Positions 51,087-59,765 of a stretch of DNA of 64,000 bases are shown in pieces. Position numbers and translations under genes: made by a program. The stretch is from positions 1 through 64,000 of the forward strand of contig JANYKU010000088.1 in the NCBI GenBank assembly GCA_025358075.1. Reading direction: 5' to 3'. How positions within the stretch are numbered: the first letter of the stretch is position 1; every line of letters starts with the position of its first letter. The notes under the pieces were generated by a model. The model was not told where the DNA came from. It made no database searches and saw nothing but the letters and a program-made list of their open reading frames with translations. This stretch comes from Ilumatobacteraceae bacterium. Lineage in GTDB: Bacteria > Actinomycetota > Acidimicrobiia > Acidimicrobiales > Ilumatobacteraceae.

Positions 51087-51509
51087 TCATGATGTCGTCA
51101 GGAACGCCGGCAGTTGCGCCTCGGCCTCGTCGACCGACAGGCCGTTGGCGGCGACGATCACCTCGGCAGGAACCCAGTCGGGAAAGGGCTGTTCGTGCAC
51201 CCGGTGCGCGCCAGACGGTGTGTGCTCCTCGTGCAGCGCCGACAGCTGCCCTGGTGTGAACCGATCCGCGACACGCACCAACGCGGGCCACAGTCGGCGA
51301 TGAACGAACGTCACCTTGCCGTTGACCAGCCTCATCCGCACGACATCGGGTGAGTCATCGAGCGATTGCAGCTCGGCAAAGATCACATGACCCTTCGGAC
51401 GTCCCCACCAACTGCCCTTGATCGGACCTCCGGCAACGAGCTCGGCGATGTTGGGCAGCGGCCCGCGCGCCGACTGCAGCAACATGCCGTGTTCGACCAG
51501 TGCTGCCAT
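51087..51509 (-). CDS. Conserved hypothetical protein (GGPIKGSWWG family), 140 residues
   Basis: A small soluble protein with the strongly patterned block LPNIAELVAGGPIKGSWWGRPKGHVIFAELQ, then VRMRLVNGKVTFVHRRLWPALVRVA and LHEEHTPSGAHRVHEQPFPDWVP. I recall this pattern as a widespread family without an assigned biochemical function. The ATG at 51509 (GAGTGG five bases upstream) was chosen; several GTGs lie upstream in frame. It sits before the riboswitch on the same strand, so transcription could read through into TerC. Confidence 0.7.
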   Translation of the reverse strand: MAALVEHGMLLQSARGPLPNIAELVAGGPIKGSWWGRPKGHVIFAELQSLDDSPDVVRMRLVNGKVTFVHRRLWPALVRVADRFTPGQLSALHEEHTPSGAHRVHEQPFPDWVPAEVIVAANGLSVDEAEAQLPAFLTTS

Positions 51510-51704
51510 CACGTCCACTCGTACATCATCGCGAATCAGTGGCCACGAGTCGGTCGACCGCTGCCTACTTCTTGTTGCTGATCCCCGCAGACTTCGTGAT
51601 GAGCCGGCAGATGTTGCGCGGGCTCGAGCCGGGCGCCGAGTCGATGCCACCCCCCTCGGTCGCGCCCGAGCGCGAGTGTCTCGCTTCCAGACATTGAGCT
51701 TGCC

Positions 51705-52919
51705 TCATGCGGCGTTTCGCTTCGGCGGGCCGGTGGTCATGATCTCGCCGTCGGGAAATCGTATGGTCAACGTTCGACCGGGCGTCAACGACAGGAGCCA
51801 GCCGTCGTTGTGGACCTTTTGGTGATGCCGTTCACACAGTGGCAACAGATTGTGTAGGTCGGTGGCTCCACCGTTGCGCCACCAGATGACGTGGTGGAGT
51901 TTGGTGCGGCTGTACCGCACGTGACAGCCAGGAATCGCGCACGTTGCGTACTGGGCACGCAAGGCGCGGCGCTGGGCGCGGTTGGCAGTGCGAGTGGAGC
52001 GTCCAAGGTTCAGTTCGCCTGGCGCGTCGATGACGACGCCATTGCGGACCACGATCGTGAACACGTTGGCGGTCTGCTGCAAGTCGTCGAGCACTCGTTG
52101 GGGCAACTCAACCGGTAGTCCCCAATCGATCGAAGGTTCCCCGCCGGGATCGGGTTGGGTGTGGTCGATGACTACGACGACCTCGGGTCGGCCAAGGCGT
52201 GGACCGCTGCCCTCGAGCAGCGCGAGCACGGCGTGAGCGCGCAGGAACGACTGCTTCTCCAACAGATCGGTGGGACACCCGTCGGGTTGGAGGTCGTGAA
52301 ACATGGCTTGGACGCTGGCCTCGATCCGGCTCTCCAAGTGCAACATCGTCTCGGGATCCCAGGTCGCCGACCAACGTCCCATCCCGGTTTCTCGGTCGAT
52401 CCACGACTCGAACCTGACGGCGCGGCGTTGCCGTTCCAGACGTTCAAGACCATCGGTATCACGCTCGAGCCGCCGTGCTTCCGCACGTACGGTGCGAGCG
52501 AATTCGTCGACTGTGGCGTTCTCGGCGATGAGCACCAAGCTCGGAGCAACATCGACCAGCCGTTGCTGTACTGCAGGCTCGAGCTTGCGCAACGTGCGAC
52601 TCAAGACGTCAACGTGCGCACCCGTCAGCCGTCCGGCTTCCAACGACGATCTGAACTCGGGGACCTGATCGACAGTCTCAGCGCGATGGATGATCCGCTC
52701 AGCCTGACGCAGGCCCGATCGTCCGGCGTCGGCCAACGACTTCTCAGGGAAGGAAGACACCGCCGACAGCGATCGAGCGAACGACACCTCTCGCCCGTCG
52801 AGCCACGATCTCAACCGGCGCAACTCGGCGACAGCTGCCTCGAGCACGTGACGGTCGGCGCAGCCGGTATCGACTGCCGCGACCCGGCTGACCAGCTCGT
52901 GAACGTCAGCCACCTTCAT
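51705..52919 (-). CDS. DUF222 protein with C-terminal HNH endonuclease domain
   Basis: A 404-residue protein of the large actinobacterial DUF222/HNH family (related to mycobacterial 13E12 repeats). The N-terminal ~300 residues are helical DUF222. The nuclease centre is near the C-terminus: CAIPGCHVRYSRTKLHHVIWWRNGGATDLHNLLPLCERHHQKVH, containing CxxxxC, HH, N and HHxxxH. These genes are often present in many copies and behave like mobile or selfish elements; this one is a lone copy. No repeats or flanking duplications were found by eye. Confidence 0.9.
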   Translation of the reverse strand: MKVADVHELVSRVAAVDTGCADRHVLEAAVAELRRLRSWLDGREVSFARSLSAVSSFPEKSLADAGRSGLRQAERIIHRAETVDQVPEFRSSLEAGRLTGAHVDVLSRTLRKLEPAVQQRLVDVAPSLVLIAENATVDEFARTVRAEARRLERDTDGLERLERQRRAVRFESWIDRETGMGRWSATWDPETMLHLESRIEASVQAMFHDLQPDGCPTDLLEKQSFLRAHAVLALLEGSGPRLGRPEVVVVIDHTQPDPGGEPSIDWGLPVELPQRVLDDLQQTANVFTIVVRNGVVIDAPGELNLGRSTRTANRAQRRALRAQYATCAIPGCHVRYSRTKLHHVIWWRNGGATDLHNLLPLCERHHQKVHNDGWLLSLTPGRTLTIRFPDGEIMTTGPPKRNAA

Positions 52920-52998
52920 CCACCAATCATGACAAAGGGGTGTAACACGGTTCTCGGAGCGGATTTCTGAGCGAGCAGCCGTTCGAGTTTCTCGATGC

Positions 52999-54240
52999 TC
53001 AGGGCGAGACTGTGTAGGCGCAGGCCGGATCCTCGGCTAGCGGGTCGCCCGTCGAGGCGAACGCGCGTGAGCGCGACCCGCCACAGAGCTCACGGTATTC
53101 GCAACGCCCGCACTTGCCGGTGAACGCCGCTGCCCTGATCTGCTGCAACAGAGGATGCTCGCGGTACAGCTCGACGATGTCGTCATCTTTGACGTTTCCG
53201 AGCACGATGGGCAGAAATCCCGCCGGGTAGACGTCACCGGTTGCCGAGACGAAGATGATGCCACGCCCGTCGCGTGTTCCCTTGGTCTGTGCCCTCGAGG
53301 CGGACGTCGGCATACCGAGCTGTTCCAACAGGCCTTTGGACAGCCTCTCGTACAGTGCACCGACGGGGCCCACGCGCTCTTCTTCTCGCCAGCGGACCAC
53401 ACGGCGGAACATCGGGCCCTCGACGGTGCGCACGGTGAAGCCGTACCGTGAGGCGTCGTAGAGGAACTGGCAGACGTCCTCATTCTCGTCCGGGCCGAGC
53501 TCATTCATCGAAGTGCCGCGGCCGACGTTGACGAGGAAGAACACCTCCCAGATAGAGGCCCCGCTGTCGCGCACGATTCGGGCGACGGTGGGCAACTCCT
53601 CGACGTTGTCGGAGGTGACGACGGTGTTCACTTGAACCACGAACCCGTGCGAACGCAGTTGTCGCAGGGCGTCGAGGGTCGCCGCGAAATGGCCTTCGAT
53701 GCCGCGCATGCCCTCGTGTGTCGCCGCTGACGCGCCGTCGAGGCTCAATGAAGCAACCTTGACGCCCAACCCGCGGAATTCGTCCAGGCGCGCATCCGTG
53801 ATGAGCGGAGTGACGCTCGGCGCAAGAGCAACGTGCACGCCGCGGTCTCGAGCGTGGGTGACGAGTTCGGCCAGGTCCGGTCGCATCAGCGCATCCCCAC
53901 CCGTGATCACGAGAATCGGTGCTGGCCGCTCGAAGGCGGCGAGGGAGTCGATGAAGCGGAGCGACTCCTCCTTTGTCAACTCGCCCGGAACCGCAGTGGC
54001 CTGCGCCTCGGCGCGGCAGTGCTTGCACGCAAGAAGGCAGGCGCGGGTCGACTCCCAGAAGACGAGGATCGGCCGGCGATCCAGGTCCACCCTCCCTGGG
54101 CTGACAAGATCCGCGATCGGCCTGCGCACGTCGGCGTCGTGGCCTGAAACGGTCGGGCTGCTCACACTCGTGTGCTGGGCTTCGACGGAGTTGCTCACAG
54201 TCCATCCGATCGTACAGACGAACCCACCAACGGGGCTCAT
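52999..54240 (-). CDS. Radical SAM/SPASM domain enzyme
   Basis: A 413-residue protein with the radical SAM cluster CxxxCxxC in STRACLLACKHC, followed by VITGGDALMRPDL and LDGASAATHEGM (SAM-binding elements). A SPASM domain is visible at the C-terminus (CGRCEYRELCGG ... DPAC), holding one or two more [4Fe-4S] clusters. The SRSRAFASTGDPLAEDPAC ending resembles the group of NirJ/AhbD-like proteins associated with tetrapyrrole or peptide modification. No precursor peptide was found near it. The exact start is uncertain (ATG 54240 or GTG 54198). Divergent from a split-barrel flavoprotein gene. Confidence 0.87.
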   Translation of the reverse strand: MSPVGGFVCTIGWTVSNSVEAQHTSVSSPTVSGHDADVRRPIADLVSPGRVDLDRRPILVFWESTRACLLACKHCRAEAQATAVPGELTKEESLRFIDSLAAFERPAPILVITGGDALMRPDLAELVTHARDRGVHVALAPSVTPLITDARLDEFRGLGVKVASLSLDGASAATHEGMRGIEGHFAATLDALRQLRSHGFVVQVNTVVTSDNVEELPTVARIVRDSGASIWEVFFLVNVGRGTSMNELGPDENEDVCQFLYDASRYGFTVRTVEGPMFRRVVRWREEERVGPVGALYERLSKGLLEQLGMPTSASRAQTKGTRDGRGIIFVSATGDVYPAGFLPIVLGNVKDDDIVELYREHPLLQQIRAAAFTGKCGRCEYRELCGGSRSRAFASTGDPLAEDPACAYTVSP

Positions 54241-54341
54241 GGCGGCGCTGACAACCTACGAAACGTGACGGGACCAGCGCCGCACTGCCGGGGACGAAAG
54301 TCCCTAGACGCTCCATCGTCATTGGTAGAGCGTGGTCGATC

Positions 54342-54734
54342 ATGAACCGTGATGCCAATGGCTTTGTCGTCCTCAGTCGTGAGGCATGCCTGGAGCGTCT
54401 TGCGGTGCATCGCGTGGCCGCAATAGCGATCACCGAACATGCCCTCCCCGTCGTCCTGCCAGCGCTCTACATGCTTCGCGGCACCGACGTCCTTGTCGGG
54501 GCGTCGCGGGCTGGGATCCTCGGTCGCCGCTTGCCAAACAGTGTTGTTTCGCTGTGCGTCCATGACCTCGCGCCTGACCTATCGAGCGGATGGACGGTCT
54601 CGGTTACGGGTTGGGCCGAACTTGTAGCGGAGGCTCTCGAATTTCGCCGCTGGGCCACCGACGACCTGACACAGGTCGTGGTGCGCATCGGCACCGAGCA
54701 GATCACCGGACGCGAGATCCCCGGAGCTGCCTGA
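54342..54734 (+). CDS. Pyridoxamine 5'-phosphate oxidase-like split-barrel protein
   Basis: A 130-residue protein with FMN-binding split-barrel character: LSREACLERLAVHRVAAIAITEHALPVVLPALYMLRGTDVLVGAS is the typical first half, ending VVVRIGTEQITGREI. Such proteins bind FMN, F420 or heme. It is divergent from the radical SAM gene with about 100 bases between, and may act with it. The region downstream (54735-54800) shows no gene. Confidence 0.75.
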   Translation: MNRDANGFVVLSREACLERLAVHRVAAIAITEHALPVVLPALYMLRGTDVLVGASRAGILGRRLPNSVVSLCVHDLAPDLSSGWTVSVTGWAELVAEALEFRRWATDDLTQVVVRIGTEQITGREIPGAA

Positions 54735-54800
54735 ACGGCAAACAGGCCAAGTTGCGGAGTCGTAGTTCTGCGCTGTCGTCATGGGCGCCGCGAACGTGTC

Positions 54801-55565
54801 TTAGAGGATCGCGACGGGTTGCCAGGTTGCGCCTCCGTCGACACTTTTCATCAATGGCGATTGTTGCCCATCGGTGCTGAGTTGCGATGCATAGGCGGTC
54901 GTGGCGTCTGCGAAGACGATCTCTCCCAGAAAGTGATCTGCGTCGAGGCTCGATAGGAGTTTCCAAGTGCTTCCTTTGTCACTACTTCGGTACAGGGCTT
55001 GGGAACCATCTTGCTGGCCAACGCTGATGACGAGAGCCGACCGATCGGCGGACACGAGCCAGCCGGATTGCCAACCCTCAGCCGCGCCGGGGGGTGGTGT
55101 GAGTTGTCGGAAGGTGTCACCGTTGTCATTGGAGACGTAGAGCTGGTTGTCGCCGAAGCCGCCGGTCCACAGTCCAGCGGTGACCAGCGCATACAGGGAT
55201 CCGTCGCTGCGGGGTCGCCGTGATGGTTGCGGGCCCGCCGAGATCCGTCCAGGGTGGCGCCCACGACGTCGCAACTCCGTTCAGCGTGCGGCCGGTACCG
55301 GTGACGACGCGATCGTTGTAGACGATCCAGGTGTCGCCACCAGAAGTGGCGATGGAGAAGTAGTTCGCCGGTCCGGCGCCCTGGTGAAAGTCGATGCCGA
55401 ACGGGCGAAGTTGTCGGTGTCGATCAGTGAGGTTGCCACGGTCCAGCTCACGTTCTGATCGGCAGCGGCGATTCCGGACACGATCGTGACCCTGTTTCCA
55501 TCGCTCGCCAGCGCTTGCACGCCATTGCAACGCTCACCTTTGACAGCATGGAGGCCATGCAGCAA
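54801..55565 (-). pseudogene. Frameshifted BNR/sialidase-like repeat protein gene
   Basis: Three stretches of one protein are read in two frames. First, VQALASDGNRVTIVSGIAAADQNVSWTVATSLIDTDN to about 55415. Second, PFGIDFHQGAGPANYFSIATSGGDTWIVYNDRV to about 55210, in another frame. Third, back in the first frame, SDGSLYALVTAGLWTGG through NQLYVSNDNGDTFRQL, ALYRSSDKGSTWKLL and PLMKSVDGGATWQPV to the stop. The last three S-x-D-x-G-x-T-(F/W) blocks are BNR repeats as in exo-sialidases and sortilin-like propellers. The two shifts compensate one another. The 5' end is lost or unclear, and no signal peptide is seen. Sequencing or assembly error is the alternative to real decay. Confidence 0.55.
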
Positions 55566-55658
55566 GCGCTTGGAAGCCCCGAAGGACAGGCGACCGTTGC
55601 GGACTTGGCTAACTACGCGTCCGGAGGAGCCACCATTACGGTCTCAGAGGTTCTGTAA
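55512..55658 (+). pseudogene. C-terminal remnant of an EthD-family protein
   Basis: Plus-strand frame ending at TAA 55656-55658 reads HAIATLTFDSMEAMQQALG, then SPEGQATVADLANYASGG and ATITVSEVL. This is the conserved end of EthD-domain proteins (FDSxExxxxAxxSPEGQ...VSEV). The N-terminal half of an EthD domain (about 60 residues) is not found upstream, where the antisense BNR pseudogene runs. It seems to be a gene fragment left by a deletion or rearrangement. It is too short to be found by ORF length. Confidence 0.55.
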
Positions 55659-55881
55659 CAACAGGCATCTGCTCCGACACCGATCTGCCGATTTGATCGG
55701 GATGATCTAGCGCTTTCTTGCGGCGTTCGTCGAGATGAGCAGGCAGCGGGTGTCGATTTCCGGGGCTGCCCTAACTTCCGGTAGCGCAATCGACGAGCTC
55801 CCGGTCCGACGGACACAGAACGGCGTTGGAGCAGGCGATGCCGAACAGTGTTCTCCGACGTTCGAGGATCCTGCGATTTTC

Positions 55882-56667
55882 CTAGATGTTCGACGGTACT
55901 GCCACGAATTCGTCGCGGGTGATGCGATCAGGGATCGCATCCGCTCGGAAGCAGCGCAGCTCGATGCTCGTTCGCGTCTGGGTCATCGCCGGGGACACGT
56001 GAGTGCGATGCAGCACGTCGCCGCTGAAGACCAGCGCGTCGCCCGTTTCCAGCGCCGGCTGCGTTCGTCGCGAAGTCGGCCATCGCTGTTCGACGGCGCA
56101 GTCAGCGAGCTGCCTGGGTGAGAGCATGCGACCGACGCGATCGATGACGAGTTCGAGCCCTGGCGCATCAACGCCGCACGGCTCCAGCGCGATCCAGCAC
56201 GTGACCACCCGCAGCAGTGCGTCGTCGGGGATCGCTGCGTCACCGCTCCGTGCAAACTCGAATCCGAGCGCGCCGTCCTGATGCCAGGTGTGCGGGCGAT
56301 GCCGAGGCGGAGCGGAGTCCGGCGCATACTGGCGGCGCACCCAACACTGGTCGGCATCGATCGCAAGACACGGCCCCAGGACGTCCACACAGCACTCCCG
56401 CACGTGGCTGCTCAGCGCCGACCAGACGTCGACCACGGACAGTGCGTCGACTGCGCGCAGCCGGAAGGACGAGCTTTCCGGCACGAAGTCCGAACACGGA
56501 GCGACCTCGATGCGGCGATAGGCAACGTCGACCGCCGCGAGCCACAAGGAGCACGTCGCCAGCGGAACCGCCGACGGCACGATCGCAAGCTCGGCCCCCC
56601 GGGCAATCGTCTGCGCTGACGTCAACACCCGAGCACCATATGCCACGTCGCGGCGCCATCGCGCCAC
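55882..56667 (-). CDS. Phytanoyl-CoA dioxygenase (PhyH)-like 2-oxoglutarate/Fe(II) oxygenase
   Basis: A 261-residue protein with the iron-binding HxD in PHTWHQDGALGFEF, the distal His in SGDVLHRTHVSPAM and the 2-oxoglutarate-binding Arg in TRTSIELRCF. The GDALVFSGD block before the distal His is typical of PhyH. The N-terminus is atypical and its start (GTG 56667) is uncertain. It probably hydroxylates a small molecule, perhaps a lipid-like or secondary metabolite. It follows a region of decayed genes and precedes no partner on its own strand. Confidence 0.8.
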   Translation of the reverse strand: MARWRRDVAYGARVLTSAQTIARGAELAIVPSAVPLATCSLWLAAVDVAYRRIEVAPCSDFVPESSSFRLRAVDALSVVDVWSALSSHVRECCVDVLGPCLAIDADQCWVRRQYAPDSAPPRHRPHTWHQDGALGFEFARSGDAAIPDDALLRVVTCWIALEPCGVDAPGLELVIDRVGRMLSPRQLADCAVEQRWPTSRRTQPALETGDALVFSGDVLHRTHVSPAMTQTRTSIELRCFRADAIPDRITRDEFVAVPSNI

Positions 56668-56699
56668 GCTTCACAACCCACGACGCCGATGCCGATGAC

Positions 56700-57023
56700 T
56701 CAGCGCAGCAACGACACCAGCCCAGCACATACGACGACGCAGCCCGCGAGGCCGAGCAGCCGCCGCCATGGGTTCACGCCCCGGATCAGCTCATCGAGGG
56801 CCCACCAGGCCAGAGCGGCCATACCGATTCCGTCAACGACCGTACGGATAGCGGTGCCGGTGGGCACGACCCAGCGAAGCACGACGGTGACGATGAAGAC
56901 CCACAGTGCAGCGTTGGGGAACTGGGCGACGGTGATCTCGCCTGTTTGGCGATTGCGGAACAACCAGTCGACGAGCGACCCGATCATTCCATCGCGTGAG
57001 GGGCCGGCGTTGGGAGATGTCAA
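56700..57023 (-). CDS. Small membrane protein, unknown function
   Basis: A 107-residue protein with three hydrophobic segments (AALWVFIVTVVLRWVV, VVDGIGMAALAWWALDELI and LLGLAGCVVVCAGLVSLL). The N-terminus has RNRQTGEITVAQFPN, a pattern also seen in small actinobacterial membrane proteins. It lies four bases downstream of the flavin reductase and is likely co-transcribed. No function can be named. Confidence 0.75.
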   Translation of the reverse strand: MTSPNAGPSRDGMIGSLVDWLFRNRQTGEITVAQFPNAALWVFIVTVVLRWVVPTGTAIRTVVDGIGMAALAWWALDELIRGVNPWRRLLGLAGCVVVCAGLVSLLR

Positions 57024-57027
57024 CTGG

Positions 57028-57525
57028 TCAGTGTCTCTTTACGCCGCCGTACTTCATGCGGGTGTCGCTCATCGACGCGACCGTCGCGTCACCGTCGCGG
57101 ATGCCGGCGTCGATCACCTCGCCAATGAACAGCGTGTGGCTACCCAAGTCGTGAGTCTGTCGGACCTTGCAGTCGACGTAGGCGATGGCCTCGTCGAACA
57201 CCGGTGCACCGGTGACACCCTCGCTGACCGGCCGCTCGTTCAGGGCCATTTTCTCGAACGCCGCCGGCTTGGAGAACTTCACGAACACGCGGGTGTCGTC
57301 GGCCGACCAGAGGTTGACGGTGAACGACCCGCCCTCGCTGATCAGCCGGTGGGTGACGGCCGTGTTGTCGACGCTGACGCCGACAAGCACCGGGTCCATC
57401 GACAGCTGCGTGATCCAACTCGTCGTCATCGCGTTCCACTCGTCGCCCGCCCGCGAGCCCACCAGCGCCAGCGCGTTGGGGATCTTCCACGTGACCTTGT
57501 TGACCAGTTCATCATCCAGCGCCAT
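57028..57525 (-). CDS. Flavin reductase family protein (FMN-binding split barrel)
   Basis: A 165-residue protein of the flavin reductase domain family that supplies reduced FMN/FAD to monooxygenases or binds FMN itself. Features: VTWKIPNALALVGSRAGDEWNAMTTSWITQLSMDPVLVGVSVD, the GSFTVNLWSADDTRV segment and ERPVSEGVTGAPVFDEAIAYVDC. The C-terminus VASMSDTRMKYGGVKRH is family-like. It is the first gene of the pair and divergent from the downstream dehydrogenase (67 bases apart). Confidence 0.9.
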   Translation of the reverse strand: MALDDELVNKVTWKIPNALALVGSRAGDEWNAMTTSWITQLSMDPVLVGVSVDNTAVTHRLISEGGSFTVNLWSADDTRVFVKFSKPAAFEKMALNERPVSEGVTGAPVFDEAIAYVDCKVRQTHDLGSHTLFIGEVIDAGIRDGDATVASMSDTRMKYGGVKRH

Positions 57526-57592
57526 GAATCGAGGCTAGGCGCCAACAACTCCACGATCGTTGATCGCGGGGCAGACCCTCTACGATCCGAAC

Positions 57593-58735
57593 ATGGTCGC
57601 CGACGTTCTTGCTGCAGCACTCGTCGCGCCGGGGCAGTTCGAGCTCCGTCGCTATCCGTACCCAGAGCACCTCGAACCCGGAGCCGTGTTGATCGAGATG
57701 CTCGCCTCGGGGATCTGCGGCACCGACAAGCACACGTTTCGCGGCGAGACCCAGCAGTACGCCGGCACCGACCATGCCTCGTCGACGCCATTCCCGATCA
57801 TTCAGGGACACGAGAACGTCGGCATCGTCACCGCCATCGGCGACGGCGGGGCAACGAGCTTCGACGGCAAACCATTGCACGTCGGGGATCGAGTTGTGCC
57901 GGCGCCGAACCGGGCATGCGGCCAATGCGAGTTCTGCCTCGGCGACTACCCGTACTACTTCTGCAGGCGTCTCGAGAACTACGGCAACTCACTGACGTGT
58001 GCCGAACCGCCGCACTTGTTCGGAGGGTGGGCGGAGTACTTGTACCTGCGCCCCGGCACGCCCGTGTTTCAAGTTCCGGATGGTCTGCCGACCAACGTTG
58101 CCGTGCTGACCGAGCTCTTCGCGGTCACCCACAGCCTCGACCTCGCCGCGAAGATGCCTCGGCCCGGCGGGTTCCGACCCGGCGACACGGTCGCAGTAGT
58201 GGGGATCGGGCCCGTCGGTGTCGTCCACGTCGCCAAGGCCAGCCTGATGGGCGCGTCGCGAGTGATTGCCATCGACCCGTTCGGTCCCCGGGTTGCGCTG
58301 GCCGCGGACCTTGGTGCCACTGACACCCTGATTGCCAGCGGGGCCGATCCTGCTGCCGACGCGTTCGTCCGCGACCTCACCGGCGGGCGCGGAGTCGACG
58401 TCGTCGTCGACGCCACCGGCCATCCGGCGAGCTTCGGTCCGTCACTCTCGTTGTTGCGAGACGGCGGAACGTTGATCGAGGTGGGTGCGTTCGTCGACCT
58501 CGGCACGGTGCCGATCAACCCGGCGACGATCCTCGGCCGCAACCTCACCATCGTCGGGGTCGCCGGCGAAGACGCCCGGGTCTACGACGCGACGCTGGCC
58601 ATGCTGGCCGCGCACCACGAGCAAATTCCGTTCCATCGCGCCGTCACTCACACCTTCCCGCTCGAACAGGTCGAGGCAGCGATGAACACCGCGCTCGGTG
58701 CCGACACGGCGATGAAGGTCGTGCTGATGCCGTGA
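57593..58735 (+). CDS. Zinc-dependent dehydrogenase (MDR family) with structural-zinc cysteines
   Basis: A 380-residue MDR alcohol or polyol dehydrogenase. The catalytic zinc site shows SGICGTDKH and QGHENVG; the structural zinc lobe NRACGQCEFCLGDYPYYFC is intact, in contrast to the other dehydrogenase in this window. The nucleotide-binding turn is VVGIGPVGVVHVAK. The C-terminus ENIPFHRAVTHTFPLEQ is typical. ATG 57593 starts at MVADVLAAALVAPG. Substrate unknown. It converges on the dihydroorotate-dehydrogenase-like gene. Confidence 0.9.
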   Translation: MVADVLAAALVAPGQFELRRYPYPEHLEPGAVLIEMLASGICGTDKHTFRGETQQYAGTDHASSTPFPIIQGHENVGIVTAIGDGGATSFDGKPLHVGDRVVPAPNRACGQCEFCLGDYPYYFCRRLENYGNSLTCAEPPHLFGGWAEYLYLRPGTPVFQVPDGLPTNVAVLTELFAVTHSLDLAAKMPRPGGFRPGDTVAVVGIGPVGVVHVAKASLMGASRVIAIDPFGPRVALAADLGATDTLIASGADPAADAFVRDLTGGRGVDVVVDATGHPASFGPSLSLLRDGGTLIEVGAFVDLGTVPINPATILGRNLTIVGVAGEDARVYDATLAMLAAHHEQIPFHRAVTHTFPLEQVEAAMNTALGADTAMKVVLMP

Positions 58736-58751
58736 ACCGGTGGGCGGCGAC

Positions 58752-59765
58752 TCAGCCGCGCCAGCTGTGGATCACTTGGTAGTAGTTAGCCCGTTGGTAG
58801 ACCTCGGGATCGGGCACGCTGCGGCGGCTGACGCTGCCGCGTAGCTGATCGACGCCCGAGTAGTCACGAGCCGTCATCCACTCGCTCATCTCCGCAAGCA
58901 TCGAGGCGATGCGTTGTGGGCCGTGCAGCAGCACTGCGCTGGTGGTCATCACCACGTCTGCACCGGCGAGCAACAACTTCATCGCATCCGCACCGTCGTG
59001 CACGCCGGTCGTCGCCGCAAGCGAGCACGACATGAAGCCGCGCAAGATGCCGATCCAGTGGAGGGGAAGGCGAGACTCGGCCGACGTCGACAGCTGCAGG
59101 CGCGGCGTGACATCGAGCGTTTCCAGGTCGATATCGGGTTGGTAGAGACGGTTGAACAGCACGAGGCCGTCGACTCCGGCTTCCTGCAGGGCGAGCGCGA
59201 AATGGCCGAGCGACGTGAACCACGGGCCGAGCTTCACGGCGAGCGGAACCTTCACCTCGGCGCGCACTTCCTCGACGAGCTCGAGGTACCGCTTCTCCAC
59301 GTCGGCCGCGCTGACACGCGGATCGACGATCACGTCGTAGACGTTCAGTTCGATGGCCTGTGCGCCGGCGTCCTCGAGGTTGCGGGCGTACTTCACCCAT
59401 CCCCCAGGACTCGTCCCGTTGAGGCTGGCGATCACGGGAATCGCCAACTGCTCGCGAGCCAGCTCCACAAGACCCAGATGGCGGGCGACTCCGACGTCGT
59501 AGTCGTCGAGCTCGGGCAGGTAGCTGAGGGATTCGGCGAATGAGTCGGTCCCGAAGTTGAGCGTGGCGTCGATTCCGAACGATTCGCGTTCGATCTGCTC
59601 CTCGAACAGCGACGGCAGCACGATCGCCCCTGCACCGGCCTGCTCGATCTCTTCCCAGAAACCCGGATCGCCGGTCAACGGGCTGGGCGACGCCACGATC
59701 GGGCTGCACAGGCGCAGGCCGAGGTACGTGGTTGAGACATCAACCGTGTGGGTGACGTCGCTCAT
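58752..59765 (-). CDS. Dihydroorotate dehydrogenase-like protein
   Basis: A 337-residue TIM-barrel flavoprotein related to class 1 dihydroorotate dehydrogenase but belonging to the branch linked to pyruvate:ferredoxin oxidoreductase. LGLRLCSPIVASPSPLTGDPG, IPVIASLNGTSPGGWVKYARNLEDAGAQAIELN, VPLAVKLGPWFTSLGHFA and GLVLFNRLYQPDIDLE align with the family. The DHOD active-site base is not obvious. Its ATG overlaps the nifJ stop by four bases, so the two are produced together. It is not likely to be the pyrimidine-pathway pyrD. Confidence 0.88.
   Translation of the reverse strand: MSDVTHTVDVSTTYLGLRLCSPIVASPSPLTGDPGFWEEIEQAGAGAIVLPSLFEEQIERESFGIDATLNFGTDSFAESLSYLPELDDYDVGVARHLGLVELAREQLAIPVIASLNGTSPGGWVKYARNLEDAGAQAIELNVYDVIVDPRVSAADVEKRYLELVEEVRAEVKVPLAVKLGPWFTSLGHFALALQEAGVDGLVLFNRLYQPDIDLETLDVTPRLQLSTSAESRLPLHWIGILRGFMSCSLAATTGVHDGADAMKLLLAGADVVMTTSAVLLHGPQRIASMLAEMSEWMTARDYSGVDQLRGSVSRRSVPDPEVYQRANYYQVIHSWRG

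Noticed and set aside
51705-52919. DUF222/HNH gene as part of a mobile element with flanking repeats
   Set aside because: No direct or inverted repeats and no transposase or integrase were seen around it.
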